Shown here piece after piece: positions 1 to 9,484 of a DNA stretch of 64,000 nucleotides (position 1 is its first letter; the number at the start of each line of letters is the position of its first letter). The stretch spans positions 1-64,000 of the forward strand of contig NZ_JABXKQ010000144.1 of NCBI RefSeq assembly GCF_017114945.1. The letters are read 5' to 3'. This stretch comes from Nostoc sp. JL34. Lineage in GTDB: Bacteria > Cyanobacteriota > Cyanobacteriia > Cyanobacteriales > Nostocaceae. Below the pieces are notes generated by a model, which made no database searches, was not told the origin of the DNA, and worked only from the letters and a program-made list of their open reading frames with translations. The position numbers and the translations under genes are program-made.

Positions 1-491
1 TGCTCAAAAGACTAGCTGCTAGCTAGCTAAAAAAGATATCAAATGGGTTCTATAGTGAAGCAAGCTACGCATAGCGTCTTTGCCGGAGAAGGAGTTGAAT
101 TTAGTTGTTAGTCTAGCAAAGCAGCCCAATACTCACTAAAACTGCCGCAGTTTCCTCTTAAGCTAAGGAGAACGGCAGGCTTTTTTGTTATTTGGTCTGC
201 TACATACAAAATCTGTGCTTAAACGTGATAGCTAGTCCACAAATGGAAAGCAGTAAGAGCAAATATTTACCAGATACATTTGGTAGCAATATCCTTAGAA
301 ACCTTACGCCTTTATACCAAAATTAGGCTTTCGAGAATTACATAGTTCAAGTTAAGATATTTAATAAAAAGTTATATTAAAAATTATATTCTATAATACA
401 AATTAAACAAAAAAAGCCTATTTTATGATACGGATAGTCTTTGCACGGGAATACTAAGCCATAGAAACAAGAATGATGAGCATAGTCCACA
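1..491. other. Gene-free left edge with an upstream terminator
   Basis: I see no open reading frame here. The stretch holds a terminator (142-186) and a dispersed-repeat-like segment near 56-95 resembling other Nostoc interspersed repeats. The AT-rich DNA from about 330 to 430 is the likely promoter region of the large kinase gene at 492, but I cannot assign a specific promoter. Confidence 0.6.
142..186 (+). terminator. Intrinsic terminator of a gene lying left of the window
   Basis: CTGCCG at 142-147 pairs with CGGCAG at 173-178. There is further imperfect pairing inside (CTTA with TAAG), and a run of six T follows at 181-186. The T-run is on the plus strand, so it should end a plus-strand transcript entering from outside the window. 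Confidence 0.7.
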
Positions 492-3400
492 ATGTTAGCA
501 CTATTAGATACATTATATGCGTTTCCTGGCTATCGGATTACTGAGCAAATCTATTCAGGCAGTAAAACCCTAGTTTATCGGGGCATTAGAGAACAAGACC
601 AAAAATCAGTCGTTCTCAAATTGATGCGGAATGAATATCCTACCTTCGCGGAAATCGCCCAGTTCCGAAATCAATATATCATCAGCAAAAACCTTAATCT
701 TCCTGGCATAGTCAAAACCTATAGCTTAGAAAACTACCGTAACAGCTATGTCTTAGTTATGGAAGATTTTGGTGGCATTTCCCTCCAAGACTGGCGACTG
801 GAGAACAAGGGGAAGAGGGAAAACTGGCTTTCCCTGAATGAGTTTTTCCCCATTGCGATTAAAATTGCTTCTACCCTTGAAGGACTGCATCGCGATCGCA
901 TCATTCACAAAGACATCAAGCCTGCCAACATCCTCATAAACCCTACCACAGATGAAATAAAACTCATCGACTTTAGTATTGCTACTCTCCTGCCAAGAGA
1001 AATTCAATTTCTCACCAATCCCAACATCTTAGAAGGCACTCTGGCTTACATTTCCCCAGAACAAACCGGCAGAATGAACCGAGGTATCGACTACCGCACT
1101 GATTTTTATTCTCTCGGTGTCACCTTCTTTCAACTCCTCACCGGACAGTTACCCTTCACCACTAAAGATCCGATGGAGTTAGTTTACTCTCACATTGCCA
1201 AACAACCGCTAAGAGCAAGTCGAATTAACTCCCATATTCCGCTAATTTTGTCTGACATTATCAGCAAGCTGATGGCAAAAAATGCCGAAGACCGCTATCA
1301 GAGTGCTTTGGGATTAAAGTATGACTTGGAGGTGTGCCAAGGTCAGTGGCAAGAAAAAGGAAATATTGTACTCTTTGAACTAGGCGTGAGGGACATCTCA
1401 GACCGTTTCGTAATCCCTGAAAAACTCTATGGTCGCCAAAGTGAAGTTGAAATCCTACTCGCTGCTTTTGGGCGCGTGGCAGACGGGGCAACAGAAATGA
1501 TATTGGTTGCAGGTTTCTCTGGCATTGGCAAAACTGCTGTGGTCAACGAAGTCCACAAACCTATTGTGCGGCAGCGTAGTTACTTCATCAAAGGAAAATT
1601 TGACCAGTTTAAACGTGACATTCCCTTGTCAGGATTAGTGCAAGCTTTTCGGGACTTAATCGGACAACTGCTCTCGGAAACTGATACCCAAATTCAACAG
1701 TGGAAAGTCAAAATTCTGCGGGAATTGGGTACACAAACTCAGGTGATTATTGATGTTATTCCTGAACTCGAACAGATTGTTGGCAAGCAACCTCCGGTTA
1801 CAGAACTCTCTGGCAGTGCTGCCCAAAATCGGTTTAATTTACTGTTTCAAAAATTTATCCAAATCTTTACCACGAAAGAACATCCCTTGGTTATATTTCT
1901 CGATGACTTGCAATGGGCAGATCTGGCATCTTTGAAATTAATTCAGCTATTAATGTGTGAAAGCACATTGTCTTCTGTTTCAGAAGAGACAGAACAGATG
2001 TATGAAATTCAGGGGAGTTTATTGTTAATTGGTTCCTATCGAGATAACGAAGTTTCCAAGGCACATCCGCTTTATTTTACACTCCAGGAGATTGAGCAAG
2101 CAGGAGCAATTATTAATACAATCGCTTTAGCACCCTTAAATCAAGGTGATTTGAATCATCTCATTGCTGATACTCTTCATTGCCCTGAAGTAGTTGCAGT
2201 TTCTCTCACGCAGATGGTGTTTGCTAAAACCAAAGGCAACCCCTTCTTTTCCGTTCAATTTCTTAAATCTTTATATGATGACGGGCTAATTGTATTAAAT
2301 TTTGATGTTGGTTATTGGCAGTATGATATTTCAAAAATCAAAGAATTAGTTCTTACAGATGATGTAGTAGAGTTTATCGGACTGCAAATAGAAAAGTTAC
2401 CAATATATACCCAAAAAGTTCTCAAACTGGCTGCCTGTATTGGTAATCAGTTTGACTTAAAAACTCTAGCGATCGTCAATGAAAAATCTGTAGTAGATAC
2501 AGCATCAGACTTGTGGCAAGCATTACTTGATGGGCTAGTTTTACCACAGACAGAGAACTATAACATCTTTTCAAAAGATAAAACTAATCAAGAATTCATT
2601 GTTCATGGAATAGAATCTACACAATTTTCAAATTCTATACAGCTACCTAAATATAAATTCGTACATGACAGAGTGCAGCAAGCCGCTTATTCTTTGATTC
2701 CCGAAGAACAAAAAAAGCCAATTCACTTAAAAATTGGGCTACTGTTATTGAACAATATTCCAGTTGCAGAACAGGAAGAAAAGATTTTTGAGCTTGTCAA
2801 TCAGTTTAATATCGCAGTGGAATTCATCTCCCCTCAAGCTAAACGAGATGAACTGGCTCAGATGAATCTAATTGCTGGACGTAAAGCTTTAGCATCAATA
2901 GCTTATCCCGCTGCTGTGAAGTATTTAACTACTGGTATCCAACTGCTGGCAATTGATAGTTGGGAGACGAAACATCATCTTACCTTGGCTTTATATGAGA
3001 CTGGGACAGAAGCAGCATACCTAGCTGGCAACTTTGAACAGATGGAGAAATTAGCAGAGGTAGTGTTGCTGCGTAAACCACTGCTAGAAAAAGTAAAAGT
3101 TTATGAAGTCAAAATTCAGGCTTATGGGGCGCAGAACCAAGCACTAAACGCTGTAAATACTGCCCTAACCTTTTTGAAACTTTTGGGAGTGGAGTTTCCT
3201 GAACATCCAAGTCAGTCTGATATTCAGCTAGCAATGGCAGAATTAACATCAAATCTCAATGGTAGACCTATTGATGACTTAATGAACCTACCAGAGATGA
3301 CAGAATCCCAGCAGATAGCAGCTATGCGTATCCTATCGGCTGTAACTGCTGTTACCTATTCAGTCACTCCTGAACTGTTTCCGCTGATTGTTATTAAACA

Positions 3401-6164
3401 AATCAACTTATCACTCAAATATGGTAATGCTTCCTCGTCTGCTTATGCCTATGTTGCTTACGGGGTAATTCTCTGCGGGATAGTGGGAGATATTGAATCT
3501 GGCTATCAATTTGGCAAATTAGCTTTGAGCCTTTTAGTTAAATCTAATGTTAAAGAAGTTAAAACTAAGATCATGATGGTATTCTATACATCTATCTGGC
3601 ATTGGAAGGAGCATAGTAGGGAAATATTAAAACCTTTGCTTGAGGCTTATTCTGTCGGGCTGGAAACTGGAGATTTAGAATATGCAGCCTACTGTCTTAA
3701 CAATTATTGCTACTCTACATATTTCATCGGTAAAGAATTGACAGAGCTGGAACGGGAGATAGCAACTTACAGCAATGCTATCAGACAAATCAAGCAAGAA
3801 ACAGTATTTAACTGGAATAGCATATATCAGCAGAGTACTTTAAACTGGCTAGGAAATGTTGTAAATCCCTGTTATTTGATCGGTAAAGCATATAATGAGG
3901 AAATAATACAACCGCTTCACCTTCAAACGAAGGATGCTATAGGACTTTTATATTTATATTACAATAAATTGCAATTATGCTACTCATTTCATGAGTTTCC
4001 TCAAGCGGTTGAAAATGCTACTTTGGCAGAAAAGTATTTAGATGGTGGTATAGGACAGCTAGTTTTTCCTCTTTTCCATTTTTACGATTCATTGGCTAGA
4101 CTTGCGGTGTATTCTGAGGCATCTGCTTCTGAGCAAAAGCTTATTCTTGATAAAGTACAAGCCAATCAAGATAAGATGCAAAAATGGGCGCATCATGCCC
4201 CGATGAATTATTTACACAAATATTATCTTGTAGAAGCTGAACGGCATCGAATTGGAGATCAATATATTGAAGCAATGGAATCGTATGAACGTGCTATCTC
4301 CCTCGCGAAAAAACATGAGTATATCAACGAAGAAGCTCTGGCTAATGAACTTGCGGCTAAATTTTATCTAGAGTGGGACAAAGATAAGATTGCCCAAACT
4401 TACCTAACTGATGCCTACTATAGCTACGTTTGCTGGGGAGCGTTAGCCAAGGTTGACGATTTGGCAAAACGCTATCCCCAATTACTGGCTTCCATATTTA
4501 AGCAAGAAAAACTGAGTATCCATTCCAGCGAGGAAAGCACTTCTTTCAATAACACATCTATATCATCTTTATCTACCCTGAGTAATCAACAAACTGTTAT
4601 TGGCTCGAAGACAAGTATTTCTGACTCTCTGGATTTAGCCGCATTCATCAAAGCATCTCAAGCACTCTCTGGGGAAATAGAGCTTGAGCGACTACTTTCT
4701 ACTTTGATGGAAGTTGTTATGGAAAATGCAGGAGCCTCTAAATGCGCTTTAATTTTGAGCGAAGGTGATAACTTAGCATTAACTGTCACAGCGGTTTGTT
4801 CAAGTTCAAATTTTGAGCATACCTACACTGAGTTTCCATCAACTTGCCTTGAGTCAAGCTACGATGTTCCCATTACTTTGATTAACTATGTTAAACGCTC
4901 CAAAGAAATCTTGGTTATTGATGATGCAACTGCTGTTTCTTTTATAGCAGGTGATAGCTACATTATTAGTGAAGAACCTAAGAGTTTATTGTCTATACCT
5001 CTTCTAAATCAAGGTAAATTGATTGGGATTCTTTACCTAGAAAATCATCTGACGACAGGAGCATTTACACGCGATCGCGTGGAAGTCCTCAAACTCCTCA
5101 CTACTCAAGCAGCAATATCCCTAGAGAATGCTATCCTCTACAAAAATTTGGCAGAAGCTAAAGAAAGCTTGGAAGAATACAACCATACGCTAGAGGAAAA
5201 AGTCCAGGAAAGGACGCAGGAAATCAACGACAAAAATCACTCTTTACAAGAAGCTCTACAAGAATTGCAACGTACCCAAATCCAATTGATTCAAAGTGAA
5301 AAGATGTCTTCTTTGGGACAAATGGTGGCGGGAATTGCTCATGAAATAAATAACCCTATTAACTTTATTCATGGCAATATTAATCATGCTAGTGAGTATG
5401 TCCAAGACTTGCTGGATTTGCTAGTTCTTTACCAGCAAGAATATTCCCGTCCTTCGCCTTTAGTTGAGGAGAAAGCTGAGGAGATTGATATAAATTTCCT
5501 AGCAGAAGACTTGCCAAAGATTCTAGATTCAATGAAAGTGGGGAGTTCACGGATTCGGAATATTGTTTTAGGCTTACGCAACTTTTCTCGCCTAGATGAA
5601 TCTGAGATGAAGCCTGTAGATATTCATGAGGGAATAGACAACACCTTAATGATTTTGCAGCATCGACTTAAAGAAAAGAGCAATTTTGCAGAAATTGAAG
5701 TTATTAAAAAATACGGTAAATTACCGGAAGTTAATTGTTACCCTGGTCAACTAAATCAGGTTTTTATGAATATCCTGAGTAATGCGATTGATGCTTTAGA
5801 AGAATCATTCGTCATTGATCATCCATCATTGATAAATGACAAAGAACAAATAAGAAATGACATAGACGCGTCATTAGCATCTCGTAAGGTAGGACAAATT
5901 CACATCTTTACTAAACTAACAGATTCTAATACGGCGATAATTCGGATTGCCGATAATGGTTCTGGTATGACAAAAGCAGTGCAGCAGAAAATCTTTGACC
6001 CATTTTTTACCACCAAGTCGGTAGGAAGTGGCACGGGGTTGGGGTTGTCGATTAGCTATCAGATTGTTGTGGACAAACACAAGGGTAGTTTAACCTGTGA
6101 TTCCTCATTAGGAAGAGGGACTGAGTTCGTGATTGAGATCCCAATGCAACAGTCAGATATTTAG
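492..6164 (+). CDS. Ser/Thr protein kinase - AAA ATPase - GAF - histidine kinase (multi-domain sensor)
   Basis: A 1890-residue signalling protein combining a eukaryotic-type kinase with a two-component kinase, as in the Hstk family of Nostoc. Order of parts: Ser/Thr kinase (about 10-280) with HKDIKPAN at 139 and DFS at 160-162 in place of the usual DFG; AAA/NTPase with Walker A GFSGIGKT at 341-348; a long helical TPR-like middle (about 700-1350); GAF (about 1385-1545); a coiled coil; HisKA with phospho-acceptor H1617 in HEINNP; and HATPase_c with DNGSGM near 1821. No membrane segment is evident, so it is probably cytoplasmic. It is convergent with the P450 gene. A hybrid two-component protein is reported downstream of the terpene synthase-P450 pair in Nostoc, and this gene may be its equivalent. 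The input signal is unknown. Confidence 0.95.
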   Translation: MLALLDTLYAFPGYRITEQIYSGSKTLVYRGIREQDQKSVVLKLMRNEYPTFAEIAQFRNQYIISKNLNLPGIVKTYSLENYRNSYVLVMEDFGGISLQDWRLENKGKRENWLSLNEFFPIAIKIASTLEGLHRDRIIHKDIKPANILINPTTDEIKLIDFSIATLLPREIQFLTNPNILEGTLAYISPEQTGRMNRGIDYRTDFYSLGVTFFQLLTGQLPFTTKDPMELVYSHIAKQPLRASRINSHIPLILSDIISKLMAKNAEDRYQSALGLKYDLEVCQGQWQEKGNIVLFELGVRDISDRFVIPEKLYGRQSEVEILLAAFGRVADGATEMILVAGFSGIGKTAVVNEVHKPIVRQRSYFIKGKFDQFKRDIPLSGLVQAFRDLIGQLLSETDTQIQQWKVKILRELGTQTQVIIDVIPELEQIVGKQPPVTELSGSAAQNRFNLLFQKFIQIFTTKEHPLVIFLDDLQWADLASLKLIQLLMCESTLSSVSEETEQMYEIQGSLLLIGSYRDNEVSKAHPLYFTLQEIEQAGAIINTIALAPLNQGDLNHLIADTLHCPEVVAVSLTQMVFAKTKGNPFFSVQFLKSLYDDGLIVLNFDVGYWQYDISKIKELVLTDDVVEFIGLQIEKLPIYTQKVLKLAACIGNQFDLKTLAIVNEKSVVDTASDLWQALLDGLVLPQTENYNIFSKDKTNQEFIVHGIESTQFSNSIQLPKYKFVHDRVQQAAYSLIPEEQKKPIHLKIGLLLLNNIPVAEQEEKIFELVNQFNIAVEFISPQAKRDELAQMNLIAGRKALASIAYPAAVKYLTTGIQLLAIDSWETKHHLTLALYETGTEAAYLAGNFEQMEKLAEVVLLRKPLLEKVKVYEVKIQAYGAQNQALNAVNTALTFLKLLGVEFPEHPSQSDIQLAMAELTSNLNGRPIDDLMNLPEMTESQQIAAMRILSAVTAVTYSVTPELFPLIVIKQINLSLKYGNASSSAYAYVAYGVILCGIVGDIESGYQFGKLALSLLVKSNVKEVKTKIMMVFYTSIWHWKEHSREILKPLLEAYSVGLETGDLEYAAYCLNNYCYSTYFIGKELTELEREIATYSNAIRQIKQETVFNWNSIYQQSTLNWLGNVVNPCYLIGKAYNEEIIQPLHLQTKDAIGLLYLYYNKLQLCYSFHEFPQAVENATLAEKYLDGGIGQLVFPLFHFYDSLARLAVYSEASASEQKLILDKVQANQDKMQKWAHHAPMNYLHKYYLVEAERHRIGDQYIEAMESYERAISLAKKHEYINEEALANELAAKFYLEWDKDKIAQTYLTDAYYSYVCWGALAKVDDLAKRYPQLLASIFKQEKLSIHSSEESTSFNNTSISSLSTLSNQQTVIGSKTSISDSLDLAAFIKASQALSGEIELERLLSTLMEVVMENAGASKCALILSEGDNLALTVTAVCSSSNFEHTYTEFPSTCLESSYDVPITLINYVKRSKEILVIDDATAVSFIAGDSYIISEEPKSLLSIPLLNQGKLIGILYLENHLTTGAFTRDRVEVLKLLTTQAAISLENAILYKNLAEAKESLEEYNHTLEEKVQERTQEINDKNHSLQEALQELQRTQIQLIQSEKMSSLGQMVAGIAHEINNPINFIHGNINHASEYVQDLLDLLVLYQQEYSRPSPLVEEKAEEIDINFLAEDLPKILDSMKVGSSRIRNIVLGLRNFSRLDESEMKPVDIHEGIDNTLMILQHRLKEKSNFAEIEVIKKYGKLPEVNCYPGQLNQVFMNILSNAIDALEESFVIDHPSLINDKEQIRNDIDASLASRKVGQIHIFTKLTDSNTAIIRIADNGSGMTKAVQQKIFDPFFTTKSVGSGTGLGLSISYQIVVDKHKGSLTCDSSLGRGTEFVIEIPMQQSDI

Positions 6165-6334
6165 ACTAGTAATGCTTCTTTGAAAATACAAAGTTGGGTT
6201 AAGTAAAGCGAAACCTAACATTTGGAAGTTTGTCAAATTTTGCTCCGCTCTACCCAAGCTACAATTCTAAAAACCCAGTTTTTGTGACAAACTAGGTAAT
6301 TTCTAAGACTTATCAAAATAACTCTGGCAAGCTA

Positions 6335-7726
6335 CTAGGGTATGGGTGTAGTTGTCATATTAACTAAAGACTCTTGACGCGCACGTCGGCCTGTAATTAC
6401 CATCTTGACTCCACTGGAAGGCGCAAGGGTAAACCCTCGACGCTGAGGGCGCTCTGGACGCTGATCAACTAGCGCCAAGTGATAGCGTGACAAAACGGTT
6501 GCCAATACTAGCTTCATTTCAAATAGAGCCAAAGCCTCGCCAATACAACGACGGGCACCACCGCCAAAAGGCAGGAATTCATAGGGAGAAAATTGACGTT
6601 CAACAAAGCGCTCTGGTTGAAACTCCTTTGGCTGGGGATATAAATCCTCTCGCTGATGAGTAAGATAAATACTGGGAAGCAGCACAGTTCCAGGCTCTAA
6701 AGGATGTCCCAATAATTCAACGGGTTCTCGCACTACTCTGGGAAACGAAAACATTGTAACGGGGTAAATTCGCAAGGTTTCATTACAGACAGCTGTGAGA
6801 TATGGCAGTCGGTAAATGCTCATAGGGTCTGGAGAATCACCGAGAGTGTCCAGTTCTTGGAGCAGTTTTTCATAGACTAAAGGCTTTTGGTGAATCCAGT
6901 ACAATCCCCAAGCCATTGCCGATGCTGTAGTTTCATAACCGGCAAGTATTAAGGTTATTAACTGATCGCGCAACTCCTGAACCGTCATCGGTTGGCCCGC
7001 TTCATCCCGACATGATATCAGCAAAGAGAGAATATCGATGCGTTCTGGATCGGGTTGTTGCTGACACTCGGCAATTTCACTGTAGAGAAATTGATTAATT
7101 TGCTCTCGATTGCGTAGGAACTTTCCCCAAGGACTCCAAGCTCCTAAATCCTGTTGTAAAAATGAGAAAAAGAATAAGCTAGAAGTGAAAGGTGACTGGA
7201 AAAGCTCTAACAGCAACGGCAATAGTTGCCTAAGTTTTTGAATTTTTTCTCCCTCATACAAGCCAAAGATAGCCTGTAAAATGACTTGCTGGGATATATC
7301 CTGTGTTAGATTACGTGCTAAAAAGGGCTTATTTAGTGGTAAATGACTAAAGATTTTTTCAGACACATTACAGATTAACTGACCATAGGCTTGCATCCGC
7401 TCTCCATGAAAAGAGGGTGTCACCAGTTGTCGTTGGCGTTTGTGGCGATCGCCTTCCAGCATTACCACTGAATAATTTCCCAAAAGCGGCTGCAAAATCC
7501 CGTTGAGTTCCCCAACAGCAGCAAACTTCTTTCTATCATTAGTTAAAATTTCCTGGATTGCCTTGGGATGGTTCACAAAAACTACTGTGTCACCAAAACC
7601 GATTATTTTACCAGTAAAAATATCGGGATACTGTTGAGCTGCATTTTCCATATAGCTAACAGGGTCAGTAACCCACTGAAGCTTTTGTAGCAAAGAAGGA
7701 GTTTTGAGAGGATTAGGTAGTTGCAT
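6335..7726 (-). CDS. Cytochrome P450, CYP110-like
   Basis: A 463-residue full-length P450. It shows the I-helix motif AGYETT (262-267), the ExxR motif (E316-R319) and the heme-thiolate motif FGGGARRCIGEA with axial cysteine C394. There is no N-terminal membrane anchor, as expected for a soluble bacterial P450 fed by ferredoxin. It lies 166 bp downstream of the terpene cyclase gene on the same strand. In Nostoc sp. PCC 7120 and N. punctiforme a terpene synthase-P450 pair is known, and the PCC 7120 P450 oxidises germacrene A. I therefore infer oxidation of the neighbour's sesquiterpene product. The exact substrate cannot be read from sequence; CYP110 members also act on fatty acids or alkanes. 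Confidence 0.93.
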   Translation of the reverse strand: MQLPNPLKTPSLLQKLQWVTDPVSYMENAAQQYPDIFTGKIIGFGDTVVFVNHPKAIQEILTNDRKKFAAVGELNGILQPLLGNYSVVMLEGDRHKRQRQLVTPSFHGERMQAYGQLICNVSEKIFSHLPLNKPFLARNLTQDISQQVILQAIFGLYEGEKIQKLRQLLPLLLELFQSPFTSSLFFFSFLQQDLGAWSPWGKFLRNREQINQFLYSEIAECQQQPDPERIDILSLLISCRDEAGQPMTVQELRDQLITLILAGYETTASAMAWGLYWIHQKPLVYEKLLQELDTLGDSPDPMSIYRLPYLTAVCNETLRIYPVTMFSFPRVVREPVELLGHPLEPGTVLLPSIYLTHQREDLYPQPKEFQPERFVERQFSPYEFLPFGGGARRCIGEALALFEMKLVLATVLSRYHLALVDQRPERPQRRGFTLAPSSGVKMVITGRRARQESLVNMTTTPIP

Positions 7727-7892
7727 TTAATGTTTAATTCTGAAAATGTGCTAATTTTGCGCCCTTATTTTTAGAGTAATAAGTGGCCATTGAATTTTGA
7801 TGTTCAAATGTTCAAATCTCAGAACTACAAGCAGCAAAAAGTATAAGTAAAATGGAACATGTTCCTACTTTGCTTAAAAATTTGCAATTCTT

Positions 7893-8861
7893 TTAACATT
7901 TAATTACCTCTAGCTTTTCAGCAGTCTGATAGCGAGTAGATTGGGCACACCAAGCAAGGTTGGCACTTATCCAGCTATGCAATCCTGATATATATTTTGC
8001 GAGTTCAGCATCTTCCTCTTCTCCAAAATTTGGAATAGATGCTTCTAATTTCATCATAGTTAGCATATCTTGATCGTGGATTTCAGCAGCACGCTGGATT
8101 GCTTGTACTAAAGGCAAGTTCTGTTGATAATACAGTACCAATACTAAATTATGAACGTCGCCATCTTCCATTTCCCTGAGTGCCGAGAAAATATCGTTAC
8201 CCCAGCAAAGAACCTTAATTGCCATCAGTTTTAGTTCTTTCACGATGTCGTGTTCTCGGACAAAATCAGGAATTATTAAATGGTCGCAAAATTCAATCAA
8301 CTCGATAACAGGCTCCACCCCTCCGGCTAACATACGTATCGCCATATAAGTGTCAAGATCAGGTATAACTCCCTGTATACGGTTAGTTGCTTCCTCGACA
8401 CATCCTTGGAAGTAGCCTTTAAAGCAACGAAGGAAGTGAGAAAACCATTTCGTATTTCCTCTTTCGAGTATTCGATATCTTAAGTTACTTAAGGCATGAG
8501 CAAGGGGTACATCTTGATTTGTAAGTTCTTCCCCATTTAATATTTCCAAAAATCTATTATGAAAACCCTTTAGTAGTTCAGGTTGTTTTCCTAAATCTGA
8601 CAAATCGCATTGGTCATCCCAAATAAATAACCAGCTCAATAAGTCATTTGCAATCTTCAGTTCTTCAAGCTGGCAGGAAGGGTAAGTAGCTGCGGCTAGT
8701 AAAAAGAATTTTGCCTTGCAGAAACGCTGATAAGACAATTCATTTGCCAGGAGATTGAAGCGTAGTACCCATTCCAAAGCATACTCTTCCAAAACATCAA
8801 CATACTTATTAATATGGGATGAAAATGGACAATACAAATCACAGGAAAGTAGTTCCTTCAT
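7893..8861 (-). CDS. Class I terpene synthase (sesquiterpene cyclase type)
   Basis: A 322-residue protein of class I terpene cyclase size. The Mg-binding aspartate motif is DDQCD at residues 82-86, and the second metal motif is NDIFSALRE at 222-230 (N222, S226, E230 fit NDxxSxxxE). It is a single-domain enzyme, not the two-domain geosmin synthase. Known relatives in Nostoc are NS1 (germacrene A) and NP1 (8a-epi-alpha-selinene), both found beside a P450 gene as here. It should cyclise farnesyl diphosphate in the cytoplasm, but the product is not predictable. It is first in the likely two-gene unit with the P450. About 620 bp of gene-free DNA upstream separates it from a divergent sensor kinase. 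Confidence 0.9.
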   Translation of the reverse strand: MKELLSCDLYCPFSSHINKYVDVLEEYALEWVLRFNLLANELSYQRFCKAKFFLLAAATYPSCQLEELKIANDLLSWLFIWDDQCDLSDLGKQPELLKGFHNRFLEILNGEELTNQDVPLAHALSNLRYRILERGNTKWFSHFLRCFKGYFQGCVEEATNRIQGVIPDLDTYMAIRMLAGGVEPVIELIEFCDHLIIPDFVREHDIVKELKLMAIKVLCWGNDIFSALREMEDGDVHNLVLVLYYQQNLPLVQAIQRAAEIHDQDMLTMMKLEASIPNFGEEEDAELAKYISGLHSWISANLAWCAQSTRYQTAEKLEVIKC

Positions 8862-9484
8862 AGAAATATATTAGTTAGAAGTGACGAACATGAACTACAG
8901 GCGAACAAAATCAGTAGACCCATAGAGAGCCTATGAGAATTTTTTTAAAAAACATCCTCTAACACCACATGTTATATAGGGTGTAAATCTATATGAATAT
9001 TTCTAAACTTAACCAGGATTATTCAATGTTTTTCAAAAAAACATAACTGTAATTATACTGTATCTATCTGGAGTTATATTTAATGTAAAAAAAAGTTACA
9101 TTTAGTAATACTCATGATAAATACTGTTGACTAACTGAAAAAATTAACTTATAGAATCAACAATATTATTCTAGGCTAGGGCTACTTTTATAAAAAGACA
9201 AAGGTAATAATGACTAATTTTAGAGCGATCGCCTTCATGAAAGAGGATGTTCAACTCTTGTGAAAGCACAGATTGGTGGTTAATTTCCATGCTGTAGCGA
9301 TCGCTCCCATGGTCGCATAGGGCAATTTAGTCTGAAAATGTTGGTGTTATGAGAGTTTTTGGGAACTATAGAATTGTCAGACGATAAAGAAAGTCAGTTA
9401 GCCCACCAAGAAAATAGAGGTGACTTAGCTGCGATCGCAGAGCAATAGTGAATAAGTAATAAGGAGTAAAACTAATTTAAATAT
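8862..9484. other. Divergent intergenic region between terpene synthase and REC-histidine kinase
   Basis: This is the shared upstream region of two divergent genes. It is AT-rich (about 8930-9180) with three HIP1 palindromes (near 9225, 9298 and 9431). A 25-codon open stretch starting TTG near 9375 ends at 9448 and looks like chance or a relic. The promoters for both genes should lie here, but I see no operator I can name. Confidence 0.5.

Noticed and set aside
9375..9448. 25-codon TTG-started frame before the receiver kinase
   Set aside because: Too short, includes a HIP1 site, and has no recognisable pattern.
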